A program made the position numbers and the translations under genes. From assembly GCF_038396765.1 (NCBI RefSeq), contig NZ_CP150096.1:5253001-5317000 (forward strand): 64,000 nt of DNA. The letters are read 5' to 3'. Shown here one piece after another: positions 8,494 to 17,244 of this stretch. Position 1 is the stretch's first letter. Each line of letters starts with the position of its first letter. Source of the DNA: Chitinophaga caseinilytica (lineage in GTDB: Bacteria > Bacteroidota > Bacteroidia > Chitinophagales > Chitinophagaceae). The notes beneath the pieces were generated by a model. That model ran no database searches, had not been told where the DNA came from, and was given only the letters and a program-made list of their open reading frames with translations.

Positions 8494-9417
8494 TACTTGT
8501 TAAACATGGTGAAGATATAAAGATAGGGTAATGTGGGGCGCCGTGCAAGGGATAATAATTATTTTGATTTCATATGTGTAATCAGCCGTGCACTAACCCG
8601 AAATACCGCGATAGGTTCCGCTAAAAATGCTACATCAAATGTTTTTCACCCGTTTCAGGCATTGCCGTTCATACCACTTGCGATTATTATCATCGCCGAA
8701 GTTGCAGTTATTGTAAAACAAGACGGCTTCCCTCCTAAACGCAAACATATGTCTGTAACGTACAAACAATTCAGGTTACGGCAAATCTGTGGACGAATCG
8801 TTACCCGCCTGAGGGATTGATTTGCCCCGGGCCGGGCTCCGCAAATACGGGAATATGTCTGCCAATATGTATACTTCGTAATTCCGGCTGAAATAGCGTC
8901 CTGTACGAGACATTCCCGCAAAAATGATCCGCACCGGCAATCATAATTCTCATTAAATCCACGCAATAAATCTTAATTTCAACACCATGATCCGGTTCGG
9001 TTTTCCCATTGCCGGATGCAGATGGCCGAAAGCCCCGGAGCGGTGGCTTTGCGCTTCACCCAAATGCGTTCGCAGGTCGATAGAACTTACCGTTTATTGA
9101 CCGCTAATGGCAAAGGCTGCAGGCAGGTATAAATTACGGGGACTCGCGCCCCGGCCGGAAAGATTGACGGGCATGCGGCTCCTTCGTAAAGCAACCACTG
9201 GCAACAATTTCAGTGAATTTTAAAAAATAAATGTTAAATTCACACTCAACAGTCAATCAAAAGTAGAATCGCGTTAAAATAGTTGCAAATATTGCGTCAA
9301 CTATTATCAATATAGCGTCAAAGATAAGCAGCGCCCCGGGGGCAATCCTGACACCATTAACAGCCACGTAAGTAGTGATCGATATTTGTGAACAATGAAA
9401 TCTTGCACGTCCGTACC
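8494..9417. other. Long intergenic region, no gene supported
   Basis: About 920 bp between divergent genes, visibly richer in A+T than its flanks. Short open frames occur on both strands, for example 8533-8820 plus and 8655-8966 minus, but neither gives a recognisable family or a lipobox or membrane pattern. A small GC hairpin, CGGGG/CCCCG, lies at 9137-9153 without a T-tract. The last 150 bp contain the direct repeats described separately. It could be a decayed gene or a long regulatory region. Confidence 0.6.
9266..9321 (+). repeat. Three spaced direct repeats, candidate operator
   Basis: ATATTGCGTCAA (9289-9300) and ATATAGCGTCAA (9310-9321) differ at one base and start 21 bp apart. A weaker copy, GAATCGCGTTAA (9266-9277, 8 of 12 matches), lies 23 bp upstream. 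Two-helical-turn spacing puts the copies on one face of the DNA. Inverted elements AGTTG/CAACT (9281-9285/9298-9302) and ATATTG/CAATAT (9289-9294/9308-9313) overlap them. The block lies about 100 bp before the start of the four-gene operon. Confidence 0.45.
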
Positions 9418-11730
9418 ATGTTCCAACGTTATATAATTTTCGCATTCGGCGCACTCGCCGCTTTTACATCCTGCAACGATAGCCGGTCTCACCGTACCGC
9501 TGAAGCCATGCCGGATTCCGTGGATTACAATTTCCATATCCGGCCGATTTTGTCTGACCGGTGTTTCGCCTGCCACGGCCCCGACGCCAACAAGCGCGAA
9601 GCCGGCCTCCGGCTGGATATCGCCGACAGCGCCTACAAAGCCCTGAAGGAAACGCCGGGGATGCACGCCCTCGTGCCCGGGAACCCCATGAAATCGGCCG
9701 TTTTCCTCCGTATTTCGACACAAGACAGCACCCTGCGCATGCCGCCGCCGGCTTCCAACATGACGCTCACCGCCTTCGAGATCAAACTCATCGAAAAATG
9801 GATCAAACAGGGCGCTAAATATAAACCCCACTGGGCTTTCGTTGCACCCGCCAAACCCGCCGTCCCTAAAGACGGCGACGGATGGGCGCGCAACGAGATC
9901 GACCGGTTCGTGCTGGCCAGGATGGAAGAAAAAGGCCTCGCTCCCAACCCCGCCGCCGATCCCGAACGCCTCCTCAAACGCCTCAGCCTCGACCTCACCG
10001 GCCTGCCGCCCACCGCCGACCGCATGGAACGCTTCGCCAAAGACACCAGCGAGCGCGGGTACGAGAAAATGGTCGACGAATTGCTGGCAGACAGCGCCTA
10101 TGGCGAGAAAATGGCCGTTCATTGGATGGACGTGGCCCGCTACGCCGATTCCCACGGCTACCAGGACGATAACTACCGCTCCATGTGGCCCTGGCGCGAC
10201 TGGGTGATTTACGCTTTCAATAAAAACCTCCCCTACAAGGATTTCGTGACCTGGCAGCTCGCCGGCGACATGATGCCCGGCGGCGGCCGCGAACAGCTCC
10301 TGGCCTCGGGGTTCAACCGCAACCATAAAATCACCGAAGAAGGCGGCGTCATCGATGAAGAATACCGCGTTTCTTATGTCATAGACCGCGCCAACACCTT
10401 CAGCAAAAGCCTCATCGGCGTCACCATGGAGTGCGCCCAGTGCCACGACCATAAATACGATCCCTTCTCCCAGAAAGAATACTACGAGCTTTACGCTTTC
10501 TTCAACAACGTGAAGGAAGTGGGCCTGGAATCCGTTGTGGGCGGGCCGGAAACCTACGCCAAGAAGCCCTTCATGGAAATCACCCGCGAAGACATGGAAG
10601 GCGCGCTCCGGTTCATCAACCGGCAAGATACCAACCGCCTCATCGTATCCATCATGGGTGAGCAGGACTCCGTGCGCAAATCCTACATTCTCGGCCGCGG
10701 GGTGTTCGACAACCCGACCATCGAGGTGAAACCCGGCACCCCGGCTTCCATCATGCCCTTCAATTCGGCCGCCCTCCCGCCCAACCGGTTGGGACTGGCC
10801 ACCTGGCTCTTCGATGCGAAAAATCCCCTCACGGCCCGAGTGTTCGTCAACCAGATGTGGCAGCAGATATTCGGAAAAGGGATCGTGAAAAGCACAGGCG
10901 ATTTCGGGATGCAGGGAGAGCTGCCCAGCCATCCGCAACTGCTCGACTGGCTGGCGGTTGATTTCATGCAGCATGGATGGGACGTGAAGCGGCTGATGAA
11001 ACAGATGGTCATGACGGCTACTTACCGCCAATCGGCCAATATCACGAAAGACAAGCTGGAAGCAGATCCGGATAATATTTACCTCTCCCGCGGGCCGCGG
11101 TTCCGCCTGCCTGCGGAAACCGTGCGCGACCTGGTACTGGCGTCGAGCGGGATGCTCGTGCACACCATCGGCGGCCCCAGCGTGAAACCTTACCAGCCCG
11201 CGGGCCTGTGGGAACTGGCCACTTCCGGCCGCGGATCGCTGGCCACTTACCGGCAAGACCATGGCGAAAGCCTGTACCGCCGTGGGTTGTACACGTTCAT
11301 CAAAAGAACTGTCCCGCCCCCGTCCATGATGATCTTCGACGCCAGCAACCGCGACCAGTGCGAAGTGAAACGTTCCGCTACCAATACGCCACTGCAGGCG
11401 CTCATCATGCTCAACGACCCAACGGTACTGGAAGCCTCGCGGGTATTTGCCGGGAAACTCCTGCAAAAGGGCGGCGATACGGAAAAGAACATCCGCCAGG
11501 CGTTCCTCGCCATCGTTTGCCGGACGCCGGAAGCGGCGGAGGTCGACGTGCTGTCGAAATACTTCGCGCAGCAGCAGGCCTGGTTCAAAAGCAAGCCCGC
11601 CGAAGCGGAAAAACTCCTCCGCCATGGCGAATTCCCCATGGCCAAGGGGCTCGATGCCTCCTCCTGGGCCGCCATGATGCAGGTCATCACCACCATTTAC
11701 AACCTGGAAGAAACTTTATCCAAAACCTGA
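9418..11730 (+). CDS. DUF1549/DUF1553 domain lipoprotein with planctomycete-type cytochrome c motif
   Basis: Exported lipoprotein, 770 aa from the ATG at 9418. An upstream in-frame GTG at 9388 is less likely: starting at 9418 gives a clean lipoprotein signal (FGALAAFTSC, Cys19), and the GTG overlaps a GATATTTG promoter-like element. Order: PSCyt1-type domain with a haem-binding CFACH (49-53), DUF1549/PSCyt2 (about 150-345), which carries a second CAQCHDHKYDP motif at 339-343, and DUF1553/PSD1 in the C-terminal half (from about 420, ARVFVNQMWQQIFGKGIVKS). Such proteins abound in Planctomycetota, occur in Bacteroidota, and usually sit beside a DUF1501 gene, as here. A c-type haem is inferred from the CxxCH motifs; the biochemical role is unknown. 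Confidence 0.92.
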   Translation: MFQRYIIFAFGALAAFTSCNDSRSHRTAEAMPDSVDYNFHIRPILSDRCFACHGPDANKREAGLRLDIADSAYKALKETPGMHALVPGNPMKSAVFLRISTQDSTLRMPPPASNMTLTAFEIKLIEKWIKQGAKYKPHWAFVAPAKPAVPKDGDGWARNEIDRFVLARMEEKGLAPNPAADPERLLKRLSLDLTGLPPTADRMERFAKDTSERGYEKMVDELLADSAYGEKMAVHWMDVARYADSHGYQDDNYRSMWPWRDWVIYAFNKNLPYKDFVTWQLAGDMMPGGGREQLLASGFNRNHKITEEGGVIDEEYRVSYVIDRANTFSKSLIGVTMECAQCHDHKYDPFSQKEYYELYAFFNNVKEVGLESVVGGPETYAKKPFMEITREDMEGALRFINRQDTNRLIVSIMGEQDSVRKSYILGRGVFDNPTIEVKPGTPASIMPFNSAALPPNRLGLATWLFDAKNPLTARVFVNQMWQQIFGKGIVKSTGDFGMQGELPSHPQLLDWLAVDFMQHGWDVKRLMKQMVMTATYRQSANITKDKLEADPDNIYLSRGPRFRLPAETVRDLVLASSGMLVHTIGGPSVKPYQPAGLWELATSGRGSLATYRQDHGESLYRRGLYTFIKRTVPPPSMMIFDASNRDQCEVKRSATNTPLQALIMLNDPTVLEASRVFAGKLLQKGGDTEKNIRQAFLAIVCRTPEAAEVDVLSKYFAQQQAWFKSKPAEAEKLLRHGEFPMAKGLDASSWAAMMQVITTIYNLEETLSKT

Positions 11731-11751
11731 TCCCCGGTAAAAATACGCGCC

Positions 11752-13206
11752 ATGAAAAATGAATTCATTGAGCGGCACCTGAACATGAACCGCCGCAAAT
11801 TCCTGTCGAATCTCAGCCTCGGTGTGGGCAGCGTGGCCCTCGGCTCGCTCCTCATCCCCGACCTCTTCGGCAGCCGCACACCGGAAGAAGCGGCCTTTGT
11901 GCCGGGGATGCCGCACTTCGCGCCCAAAGCCAAACGGGTTATTTACCTGTTCCAGAACGGCGCGCCCTCGCAGCTCGAAAGCTTCGACTACAAACCGAAA
12001 CTCCGCGAAATGATGGGCCAGGAGCTCCCGGCGTCTATCCGCATGGGACAAAGACTGACGGGCATGACGGCCGGCCAGTCGTCGTTCCCCCTCGTCGGCT
12101 CCCATTTCGATTTCCAGCAATACGGCCAGGCCCGCGCCTGGATCAGCGACCTCTTTCCGCACACCGCGAAGATCGTCGACGATATCTGCATCGTCCGCTC
12201 CCTGTTCACCGAAGCCATCAACCACGACCCCGCGCTTACCTTCTTCCAGACCGGCGCCCAGCAGGGCAACCGGGCCAGCTTCGGATCGTGGATGAGCTAT
12301 GGATTGGGCAGCGAGAATAAAAACCTCCCGGCATTCTGCGTACTGCTGTCGCGCGGGAAAGGCAACGGCCAGGGCGTGTACTCCAAGCTCTGGAGCAACG
12401 GCTTCCTCGACAGCATCCACCAGGGCGTACAGTTTAGCAGTGGCGACAGTCCCGTCCTGTATCTCAACAATCCCGAAGGCATCGATTCCACCAACCGCCG
12501 GCAAATGCTCGATCAGCTGGCGGCGCTGAACGATAAATCGTACAAGGAATTCGGCGATCCGGAAATCAGCACCAAAATCCAGCAATACGAAATGGCATAC
12601 CGCATGCAGACGGCCGTTCCCGAACTGACCGACCTCTCGCGCGAGCCCGACGATATCCTCAAAATGTACGGACCGGAATGCATGGTGCCCGGCACTTTCG
12701 CCGCCAACTGCCTGCTGGCCCGGAAGCTTTCCGAAAGCGGCGTGCGCTTCATCCAGCTGTATCACCAGGGATGGGACCAGCACGGGAACCTGCCCAACGA
12801 AATGGCCGGGCAGGCGAAGGATGTGGACCGCGCGTCCGCGGCGCTCATCACCGATCTCAAACAACGCGGGCTGCTCGATGAAACGCTCGTGATCTGGGGC
12901 GGCGAATTCGGGCGCACGAATTATTGCCAGGGGAAAATGACGGCCGACAATTACGGCCGCGACCATCACCCCCGCTGCTTCTCCATCTGGATGGCCGGCG
13001 GCGGCGTGAAACCCGGCATCGTTTACGGCGAAACCGACGAGTTCGGGTACAATATCGTCAAAGACCCCGTGCATGTGCACGACTTCCACGCCACCGTGCT
13101 GCACCTCATGGGCCTCGACCACGAAAAACTCACATTCAAACACCAGGGACGCCGTTACCGGCTCACAGACGTTGCGGGACAAGTCATTCCCGGACTGATG
13201 GCCTAA
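11752..13206 (+). CDS. DUF1501 family protein with Tat signal
   Basis: 484 aa, exported by the twin-arginine pathway: NRRKFLSNLSLG at 13-24 followed by a hydrophobic stretch VGSVALGSLLIP. The remainder matches the DUF1501 family, related to the alkaline phosphatase/sulfatase fold: an early YLFQNGAPSQLESFDYKP segment, LYHQGWDQHGNLP, a metal-ligand-like VIWGGEFGRT, and GRDHHPRCFSIWMAGGGVKP. DUF1501 genes are almost always paired with DUF1549/DUF1553 genes, and here the spacing is 21 bp. The substrate is unknown; a hydrolytic or metal-dependent role is inferred from the fold. It is the second gene of the four-gene operon. Confidence 0.93.
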   Translation: MKNEFIERHLNMNRRKFLSNLSLGVGSVALGSLLIPDLFGSRTPEEAAFVPGMPHFAPKAKRVIYLFQNGAPSQLESFDYKPKLREMMGQELPASIRMGQRLTGMTAGQSSFPLVGSHFDFQQYGQARAWISDLFPHTAKIVDDICIVRSLFTEAINHDPALTFFQTGAQQGNRASFGSWMSYGLGSENKNLPAFCVLLSRGKGNGQGVYSKLWSNGFLDSIHQGVQFSSGDSPVLYLNNPEGIDSTNRRQMLDQLAALNDKSYKEFGDPEISTKIQQYEMAYRMQTAVPELTDLSREPDDILKMYGPECMVPGTFAANCLLARKLSESGVRFIQLYHQGWDQHGNLPNEMAGQAKDVDRASAALITDLKQRGLLDETLVIWGGEFGRTNYCQGKMTADNYGRDHHPRCFSIWMAGGGVKPGIVYGETDEFGYNIVKDPVHVHDFHATVLHLMGLDHEKLTFKHQGRRYRLTDVAGQVIPGLMA

Positions 13207-13216
13207 ATACCGAAAC

Positions 13217-14242
13217 ATGGAAAGAAGAAAATTCATCCGCGCCGCGGCGCTCACCACCGCCGGGTTCTACATCTCCCGCGACCTCTTTGCACGGCCGAAA
13301 GGCCCCGTTTACGGGCATAACAAAATGCGGTTCACGCTCGACGAAAAGTGGGCAAAGGCCGACGTGTCCCGCTTCCCCGTGAAAGACTGCCACGAAATGG
13401 TGCAGGACGCGAAGGGAAGGATCATTTTGCTCACGAACGAGACAAAAAACAACGTCCTCATCTTCAATAAATCCGGGAAACTGCTGCAAAGCTGGGGAAC
13501 GCAATTCCCCGGTGCGCACGGCCTCACGCTGGCGAAGGAAAACGGGGAAGAATTCCTGCTTATCACCGATACGGATTTGCACCAGGTTTACAAAACCACG
13601 CTCGACGGGAAAGTGCTGCTGACGATCGACTATCCGAAGGAAAGCGGGAAATACGATAAAAAGGAAGCGTTCGTGCCGACGGAAACCACCGTGGCGGAAA
13701 ATGGGGATATCTACATCGCAGACGGTTACGGTGCGCAATACATTTCCCGGTTCGACCGCAACGGCAAGCTGTTGGATATTTTCGGCGGTCGCGGTGAAGG
13801 CGACGCCCATCTCGACAATGCCCACGGTATTTGCATCGATCGCCGGAACGGTGCGCCTACCCTGCTGGTCACCGACCGTACGCGGAATTGCTTCAAGCGG
13901 TTCAGCATGGACGGGCAATTGCTGGAAGTGATCTCCCTGCCCGGCGCCTGCGTGTGCCGGCCCGTCATCAAGGGCGATCATTTGTACGCTGCCGTGCTCC
14001 GTTCCCCGGAAATGGGCAAGGAAGCCAGCGGGTTCGTGACGATCCTCGACAAAAACAATAAAGTGGTGTCGAACATCGGTGGTACGGAACCGAAGTACGC
14101 AGACGGCAAGCTGCAGCCGATGGAGCAGGCGGAAAAGATCTTCGTGCACCCGCACGACGTGTGCGTGGACAACGACGAGAACCTGTATGTGGCGCAATGG
14201 GCGTCCGGAAAAGTATATCCCTATAAACTCAGCAGAGTCTGA
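13217..14242 (+). CDS. Tat-exported NHL-repeat beta-propeller protein
   Basis: 341 aa. The first residues MERRKFIRAAALTTAGFYIS form a twin-arginine signal. The rest is a repeated NHL/6-bladed propeller pattern: phrases such as GRIILLTNETKNNVLIFNKS, NGDIYIADGYGAQYISRFDR, HLDNAHGICIDRRN and FVHPHDVCVDNDENLYVAQW recur at about 45-55 residue intervals, each with an aspartate-containing loop followed by a strand. Propellers of this type act as lyases/hydrolases (peptidyl-alpha-hydroxyglycine lyase, lactonases) or as binding scaffolds; the sequence does not decide which. It starts 10 bp after the DUF1501 gene, and its TGA overlaps the next ATG. Confidence 0.88.
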   Translation: MERRKFIRAAALTTAGFYISRDLFARPKGPVYGHNKMRFTLDEKWAKADVSRFPVKDCHEMVQDAKGRIILLTNETKNNVLIFNKSGKLLQSWGTQFPGAHGLTLAKENGEEFLLITDTDLHQVYKTTLDGKVLLTIDYPKESGKYDKKEAFVPTETTVAENGDIYIADGYGAQYISRFDRNGKLLDIFGGRGEGDAHLDNAHGICIDRRNGAPTLLVTDRTRNCFKRFSMDGQLLEVISLPGACVCRPVIKGDHLYAAVLRSPEMGKEASGFVTILDKNNKVVSNIGGTEPKYADGKLQPMEQAEKIFVHPHDVCVDNDENLYVAQWASGKVYPYKLSRV

Positions 14243-16404
14243 TGAACCAACATAGCACAAAATGGCAAAGCATCGGCGGAAGCCTGCTGCTGGCCAGTAA
14301 CATATTCGTTTTGGTATTGCTCCTGGCGGGCGACCGGCTCGCAGTGCCTTCGTGGCTCCAGGTGGCGGGGCGCATGCATCCGCTGGTATTGCATTTCCCG
14401 ATCGTGCTCCTGCTGATCGGCGCGGTGCTGCCGTTCGTACCGATGCGCAACCCGGAAGCGGTGGCCTGGAGGAACCAGGTGACGGCGGTGATGTTGCTGC
14501 TGGGCGCGCTCAGTGCAGCCGTAACCGTGATGATGGGATTGTTTTTGTCGCGCGAAGAAGGATATTCGGCCGAGGGGCCGCTGTTCTGGCATAAATGGGG
14601 CGGCGCCCTGTTGCTGTGGACGGCTTCCGCCCTTTACTGGTTACGGAATAGTTTGAAGGGTTGGGGGAACCGGGGGTTTTCGCTCGGGATGATCGTGCTG
14701 CTGATGGTGACGGGGCACTTCGGGGCGGTTGTCACCCATGGCGAAAACTTCGTGCTGGCGCCGGTAACACCCGCGTTCGTACGGCCGGTAGTGCCCATCG
14801 ACCAGGCGGAACTGTTCGCGCATGTGGTACAGCCCATCCTGGAAGAAAAATGCATGAGCTGCCATAATCCCGGCAAGGCGAAAGGCGGCCTGTCCATGAA
14901 AGATTCCGTGCAAATGCTGGCCGGCGGCAAAACCGGCGAGCTGTTCATTTCCGGCGATCCCGCGGCGAGCCTGCTCATGCTGCGCCTGCATCTCCCGGAT
15001 GCCGACAAAAAACACATGCCGCCAGCCGGCAAACCGCAACTGACGGAAGCGGAGATCGCCATCCTCCACCACTGGATACAAAACGGTGCGAAGTTCGATG
15101 GAAAAGTAAAATCCCTCCCGCCGCAGGATACCCTGTACCAGCTCGCTGCCGCGCGCCTCACGCCTCCCGGTGGTGCCGAACAGCTGGACCTCCCACATGC
15201 CGACGAAAAGCTCGTCGCCAAACTTAACAATAACTACCGCGTGGTGTACCCCGTGGCGCTTTATGCGGCGCCGCTGGTCGCCAACTGGTACAACCGGGAT
15301 AAGTTCGACATCGGGTCGGTGAAGGAATTGCTGCCGCTCAAAGACCAGCTGACGGAAATGCACCTGCAGAAGATGCCCGTTAAAGACGAAGACCTGGCGC
15401 TGCTGGCGCAGTTCCGCGAGCTGCGGGTCCTCAACCTCGGGTTTACGCAGATCACCGGCAAAACCCTCGGCGAACTGGCCAAACTGCCGCATTTGCAGAG
15501 GCTTTCCGTAGCAGGAACGCCTGTAGCGGCGCAACAGCTGCTGGCACTGAAAAAGGCGCCCAAACTGGATAAAATCTACACCTGGAACACAGGGATCTCA
15601 TCCACCGACATGCAAAAAATCCAATCCACCTTCCCCGGTGTGGAACTGGTGAATGGATTTATCAGCGACGGACAGGAACAGCTCAAGCTCAACCAGCCCG
15701 AAATCGTCAATACCGCCGCTATTTTCAAAAACGACATGCAGCTGATAATGAAACACCGCGTGAAAGGCGTGGAAATCCGGTATACGACAGACGGCTCCGC
15801 GCCCGACAGCGTCAATTCCCCTGTTTTCAAAGACAGTCTCCGCCTCACCGAAAGCACCGTGATCCGCGCCATCGCCTGCAAAAAAGGCTGGAACGTGAGC
15901 GATCCCGTGCAATATTCCTTCAGCAAATCCACTTACCGGCCGGACAGCATCACGCTTATCAGCCAGCCCGAGGGGCAATACACGGGCAACGGCGCCAAAA
16001 CGCTCAACGATGCCGAGAAAGGCACTTTCAATTACAGCGACGGCAAGTGGCTCGGGTATGTCAACCACCCGCTGGAGGCGGTAGTACGGTTCGAAAAGGC
16101 GGTACCGCTGAAGCAGGTATCTTTCAGCACCTTCCGGCACCAGGATGCCTATATCTTCCCGCCGGAGCAGATCGAAGTCTGGGGCGGAACGGATAAAAAC
16201 AACCTGCGGCTGCTCCGCAAAACATCGTTACCCGCGGCAAAACAGGGTGATCCCGTGGCGCCGATCACATACAACTGCGATTTCCCGGAAGCGGAAGTTT
16301 CGTATGTGAAGATCGTCATGAAACCGCTGGGTAAGATTCCCGTGTGGCATCCCGGAAAGGGCGGCCATGGCTGGGCTTTCATCGACGAATTGATGTTCAA
16401 CTGA
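14242..16404 (+). CDS. Multidomain membrane protein: DUF2231-like membrane part, cytochrome c, LRR, chitobiase-like and discoidin-like domains
   Basis: 720 aa with an unusual fusion. About five TM helices in residues 11-163, including HPLVLHFPIVLLLIG (46-60) of the DUF2231/cytochrome-b-like family. Then a planctomycete-type cytochrome c domain with CMSCH at 204-208 and KHMPPAGKPQLTEAE as the likely distal Met-ligand segment. Leucine-rich repeats follow (about 345-455: LTEMHLQKMPVKDEDLALL, LRVLNLGFTQITGKTLGEL), then a CHB_HEX_C-type beta domain (about 480-555: GVEIRYTTDGSAPDSVNSP), and a C-terminal F5/8-type (discoidin-like) segment (about 575-720). Its ATG overlaps the upstream stop (TGATG), so translation is coupled. 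It probably anchors the exported partners to the inner membrane; electron transfer is inferred. Confidence 0.85.
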   Translation: MNQHSTKWQSIGGSLLLASNIFVLVLLLAGDRLAVPSWLQVAGRMHPLVLHFPIVLLLIGAVLPFVPMRNPEAVAWRNQVTAVMLLLGALSAAVTVMMGLFLSREEGYSAEGPLFWHKWGGALLLWTASALYWLRNSLKGWGNRGFSLGMIVLLMVTGHFGAVVTHGENFVLAPVTPAFVRPVVPIDQAELFAHVVQPILEEKCMSCHNPGKAKGGLSMKDSVQMLAGGKTGELFISGDPAASLLMLRLHLPDADKKHMPPAGKPQLTEAEIAILHHWIQNGAKFDGKVKSLPPQDTLYQLAAARLTPPGGAEQLDLPHADEKLVAKLNNNYRVVYPVALYAAPLVANWYNRDKFDIGSVKELLPLKDQLTEMHLQKMPVKDEDLALLAQFRELRVLNLGFTQITGKTLGELAKLPHLQRLSVAGTPVAAQQLLALKKAPKLDKIYTWNTGISSTDMQKIQSTFPGVELVNGFISDGQEQLKLNQPEIVNTAAIFKNDMQLIMKHRVKGVEIRYTTDGSAPDSVNSPVFKDSLRLTESTVIRAIACKKGWNVSDPVQYSFSKSTYRPDSITLISQPEGQYTGNGAKTLNDAEKGTFNYSDGKWLGYVNHPLEAVVRFEKAVPLKQVSFSTFRHQDAYIFPPEQIEVWGGTDKNNLRLLRKTSLPAAKQGDPVAPITYNCDFPEAEVSYVKIVMKPLGKIPVWHPGKGGHGWAFIDELMFN

Positions 16405-16430
16405 TTTTTAAGGACACAACTATCTGATAA

Positions 16431-16460
16431 GTAGCGCATGGCCTCCGGGCTGTGCGCTAC
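16431..16460. terminator. Inverted repeat between convergent genes, possible terminator
   Basis: Perfect 8-bp arms GTAGCGCA (16431-16438) and TGCGCTAC (16453-16460) with a GC-rich 14-base loop. It lies between the operon end and the convergent response-regulator gene, whose stop codon falls in the right arm. No T-tract follows on either strand, so intrinsic termination is uncertain. Confidence 0.4.
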
Positions 16461-17092
16461 AATAATCCTTCCCGCACCACGAGCACGAGCAGCTCTGCTA
16501 CATTTTTCACTTCGAATTTCTGGAGGAGGTTTTTACGGTACGTATCGATCGTGAGGCGGCTCAGGTGAAGCTCGGCGGCGATCATGGGTGTAGTTTTGCC
16601 TTCAGACAGCAATTGCAGCATCTGCTTTTCGCGATTGGTAAGCGATGGCAAGGTGCGTTGCGGATGGGCGGGCGCTTTGGCCAGTACCCTTTTTACATCA
16701 CTGCAAAAAACCACGCAACCGGCCTGCGCTTCGCGGATACATTCGATGAGCTCGCCGGTAGCAGTGCTTTTCAACACATATCCGCCGGCCCCGTTTGAAA
16801 TCATCTGCAATACCACGCCGCGCTCCGCCTGGCTGCTCAGCCCCAACACGATCGTTCCGGGCGACAGCAGCTTGATTTCCCGGCACAGCTCCACCCCATT
16901 GGCATCCTGCAGCGCGATATCGAGCAGCACGGTGTCTACGGCATTGGCGGCGAGGAACTGCATGAAATCTTTCCCGGAATTGAAACTGCGGACGTCCTCA
17001 AATCCGCCATGCTCCATCAGCAGCGAGCGCAGCCCGTCTGCCAGGATGGGATGATCGTCTACCACCGCCAGTATTTTTCCATTTTCCGCCAT
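16457..17092 (-). CDS. NarL/FixJ (LuxR-type) response regulator, orphan
   Basis: Cytoplasmic DNA-binding response regulator, 212 aa from the ATG at 17092 (MAENGKILAVVDDHPILADG); a longer in-frame start at 17227 adds an implausible Cys-rich tail. Receiver domain at about 5-125 with the acidic pair VDDHP and the acceptor Asp in DTVLLDIALQDANG. C-terminal LuxR/GerE helix-turn-helix at about 145-210 (LTNREKQMLQLLSEGKTTPM, then ELHLSRLTIDTYRKNLLQKF). No sensor kinase gene is adjacent, so its partner must be encoded elsewhere. It converges on the DUF1549/DUF1501 operon; whether it controls it is unknown. Confidence 0.93.
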   Translation of the reverse strand: MAENGKILAVVDDHPILADGLRSLLMEHGGFEDVRSFNSGKDFMQFLAANAVDTVLLDIALQDANGVELCREIKLLSPGTIVLGLSSQAERGVVLQMISNGAGGYVLKSTATGELIECIREAQAGCVVFCSDVKRVLAKAPAHPQRTLPSLTNREKQMLQLLSEGKTTPMIAAELHLSRLTIDTYRKNLLQKFEVKNVAELLVLVVREGLL

Positions 17093-17244
17093 GCGATCGT
17101 TGTTGTTCCGTGAATGTGGAAGGATAAAATTATCGATGTTTGGGCATTTAACAAACAATGGACTGGAACCGCCTGTAAAGCGGAAAACGCACTTCCGTGC
17201 GTTTTCCCTGAAAATGCTGCGTTGCAAATGGCTGGTTTCCGCGT

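Noticed and set aside
8533..8966. Two short overlapping frames in the long intergenic region
   Set aside because: No recognisable domain, no start context, no lipobox or TM pattern that repeats on either strand; left as non-coding.
9388..9417. GTG start for the DUF1549 lipoprotein
   Set aside because: It overlaps a promoter-like GATATTTG and would put ten residues before a complete lipoprotein signal that starts at the ATG at 9418.
9307..11625. Long open minus-strand frame across the DUF1549 gene
   Set aside because: Composition reflects antisense of a GC-rich gene; the plus strand encodes CxxCH motifs and family domains.
11716..13257. Long minus-strand frame across the DUF1501 gene
   Set aside because: Antisense shadow; the plus-strand reading has a Tat signal and family motifs.
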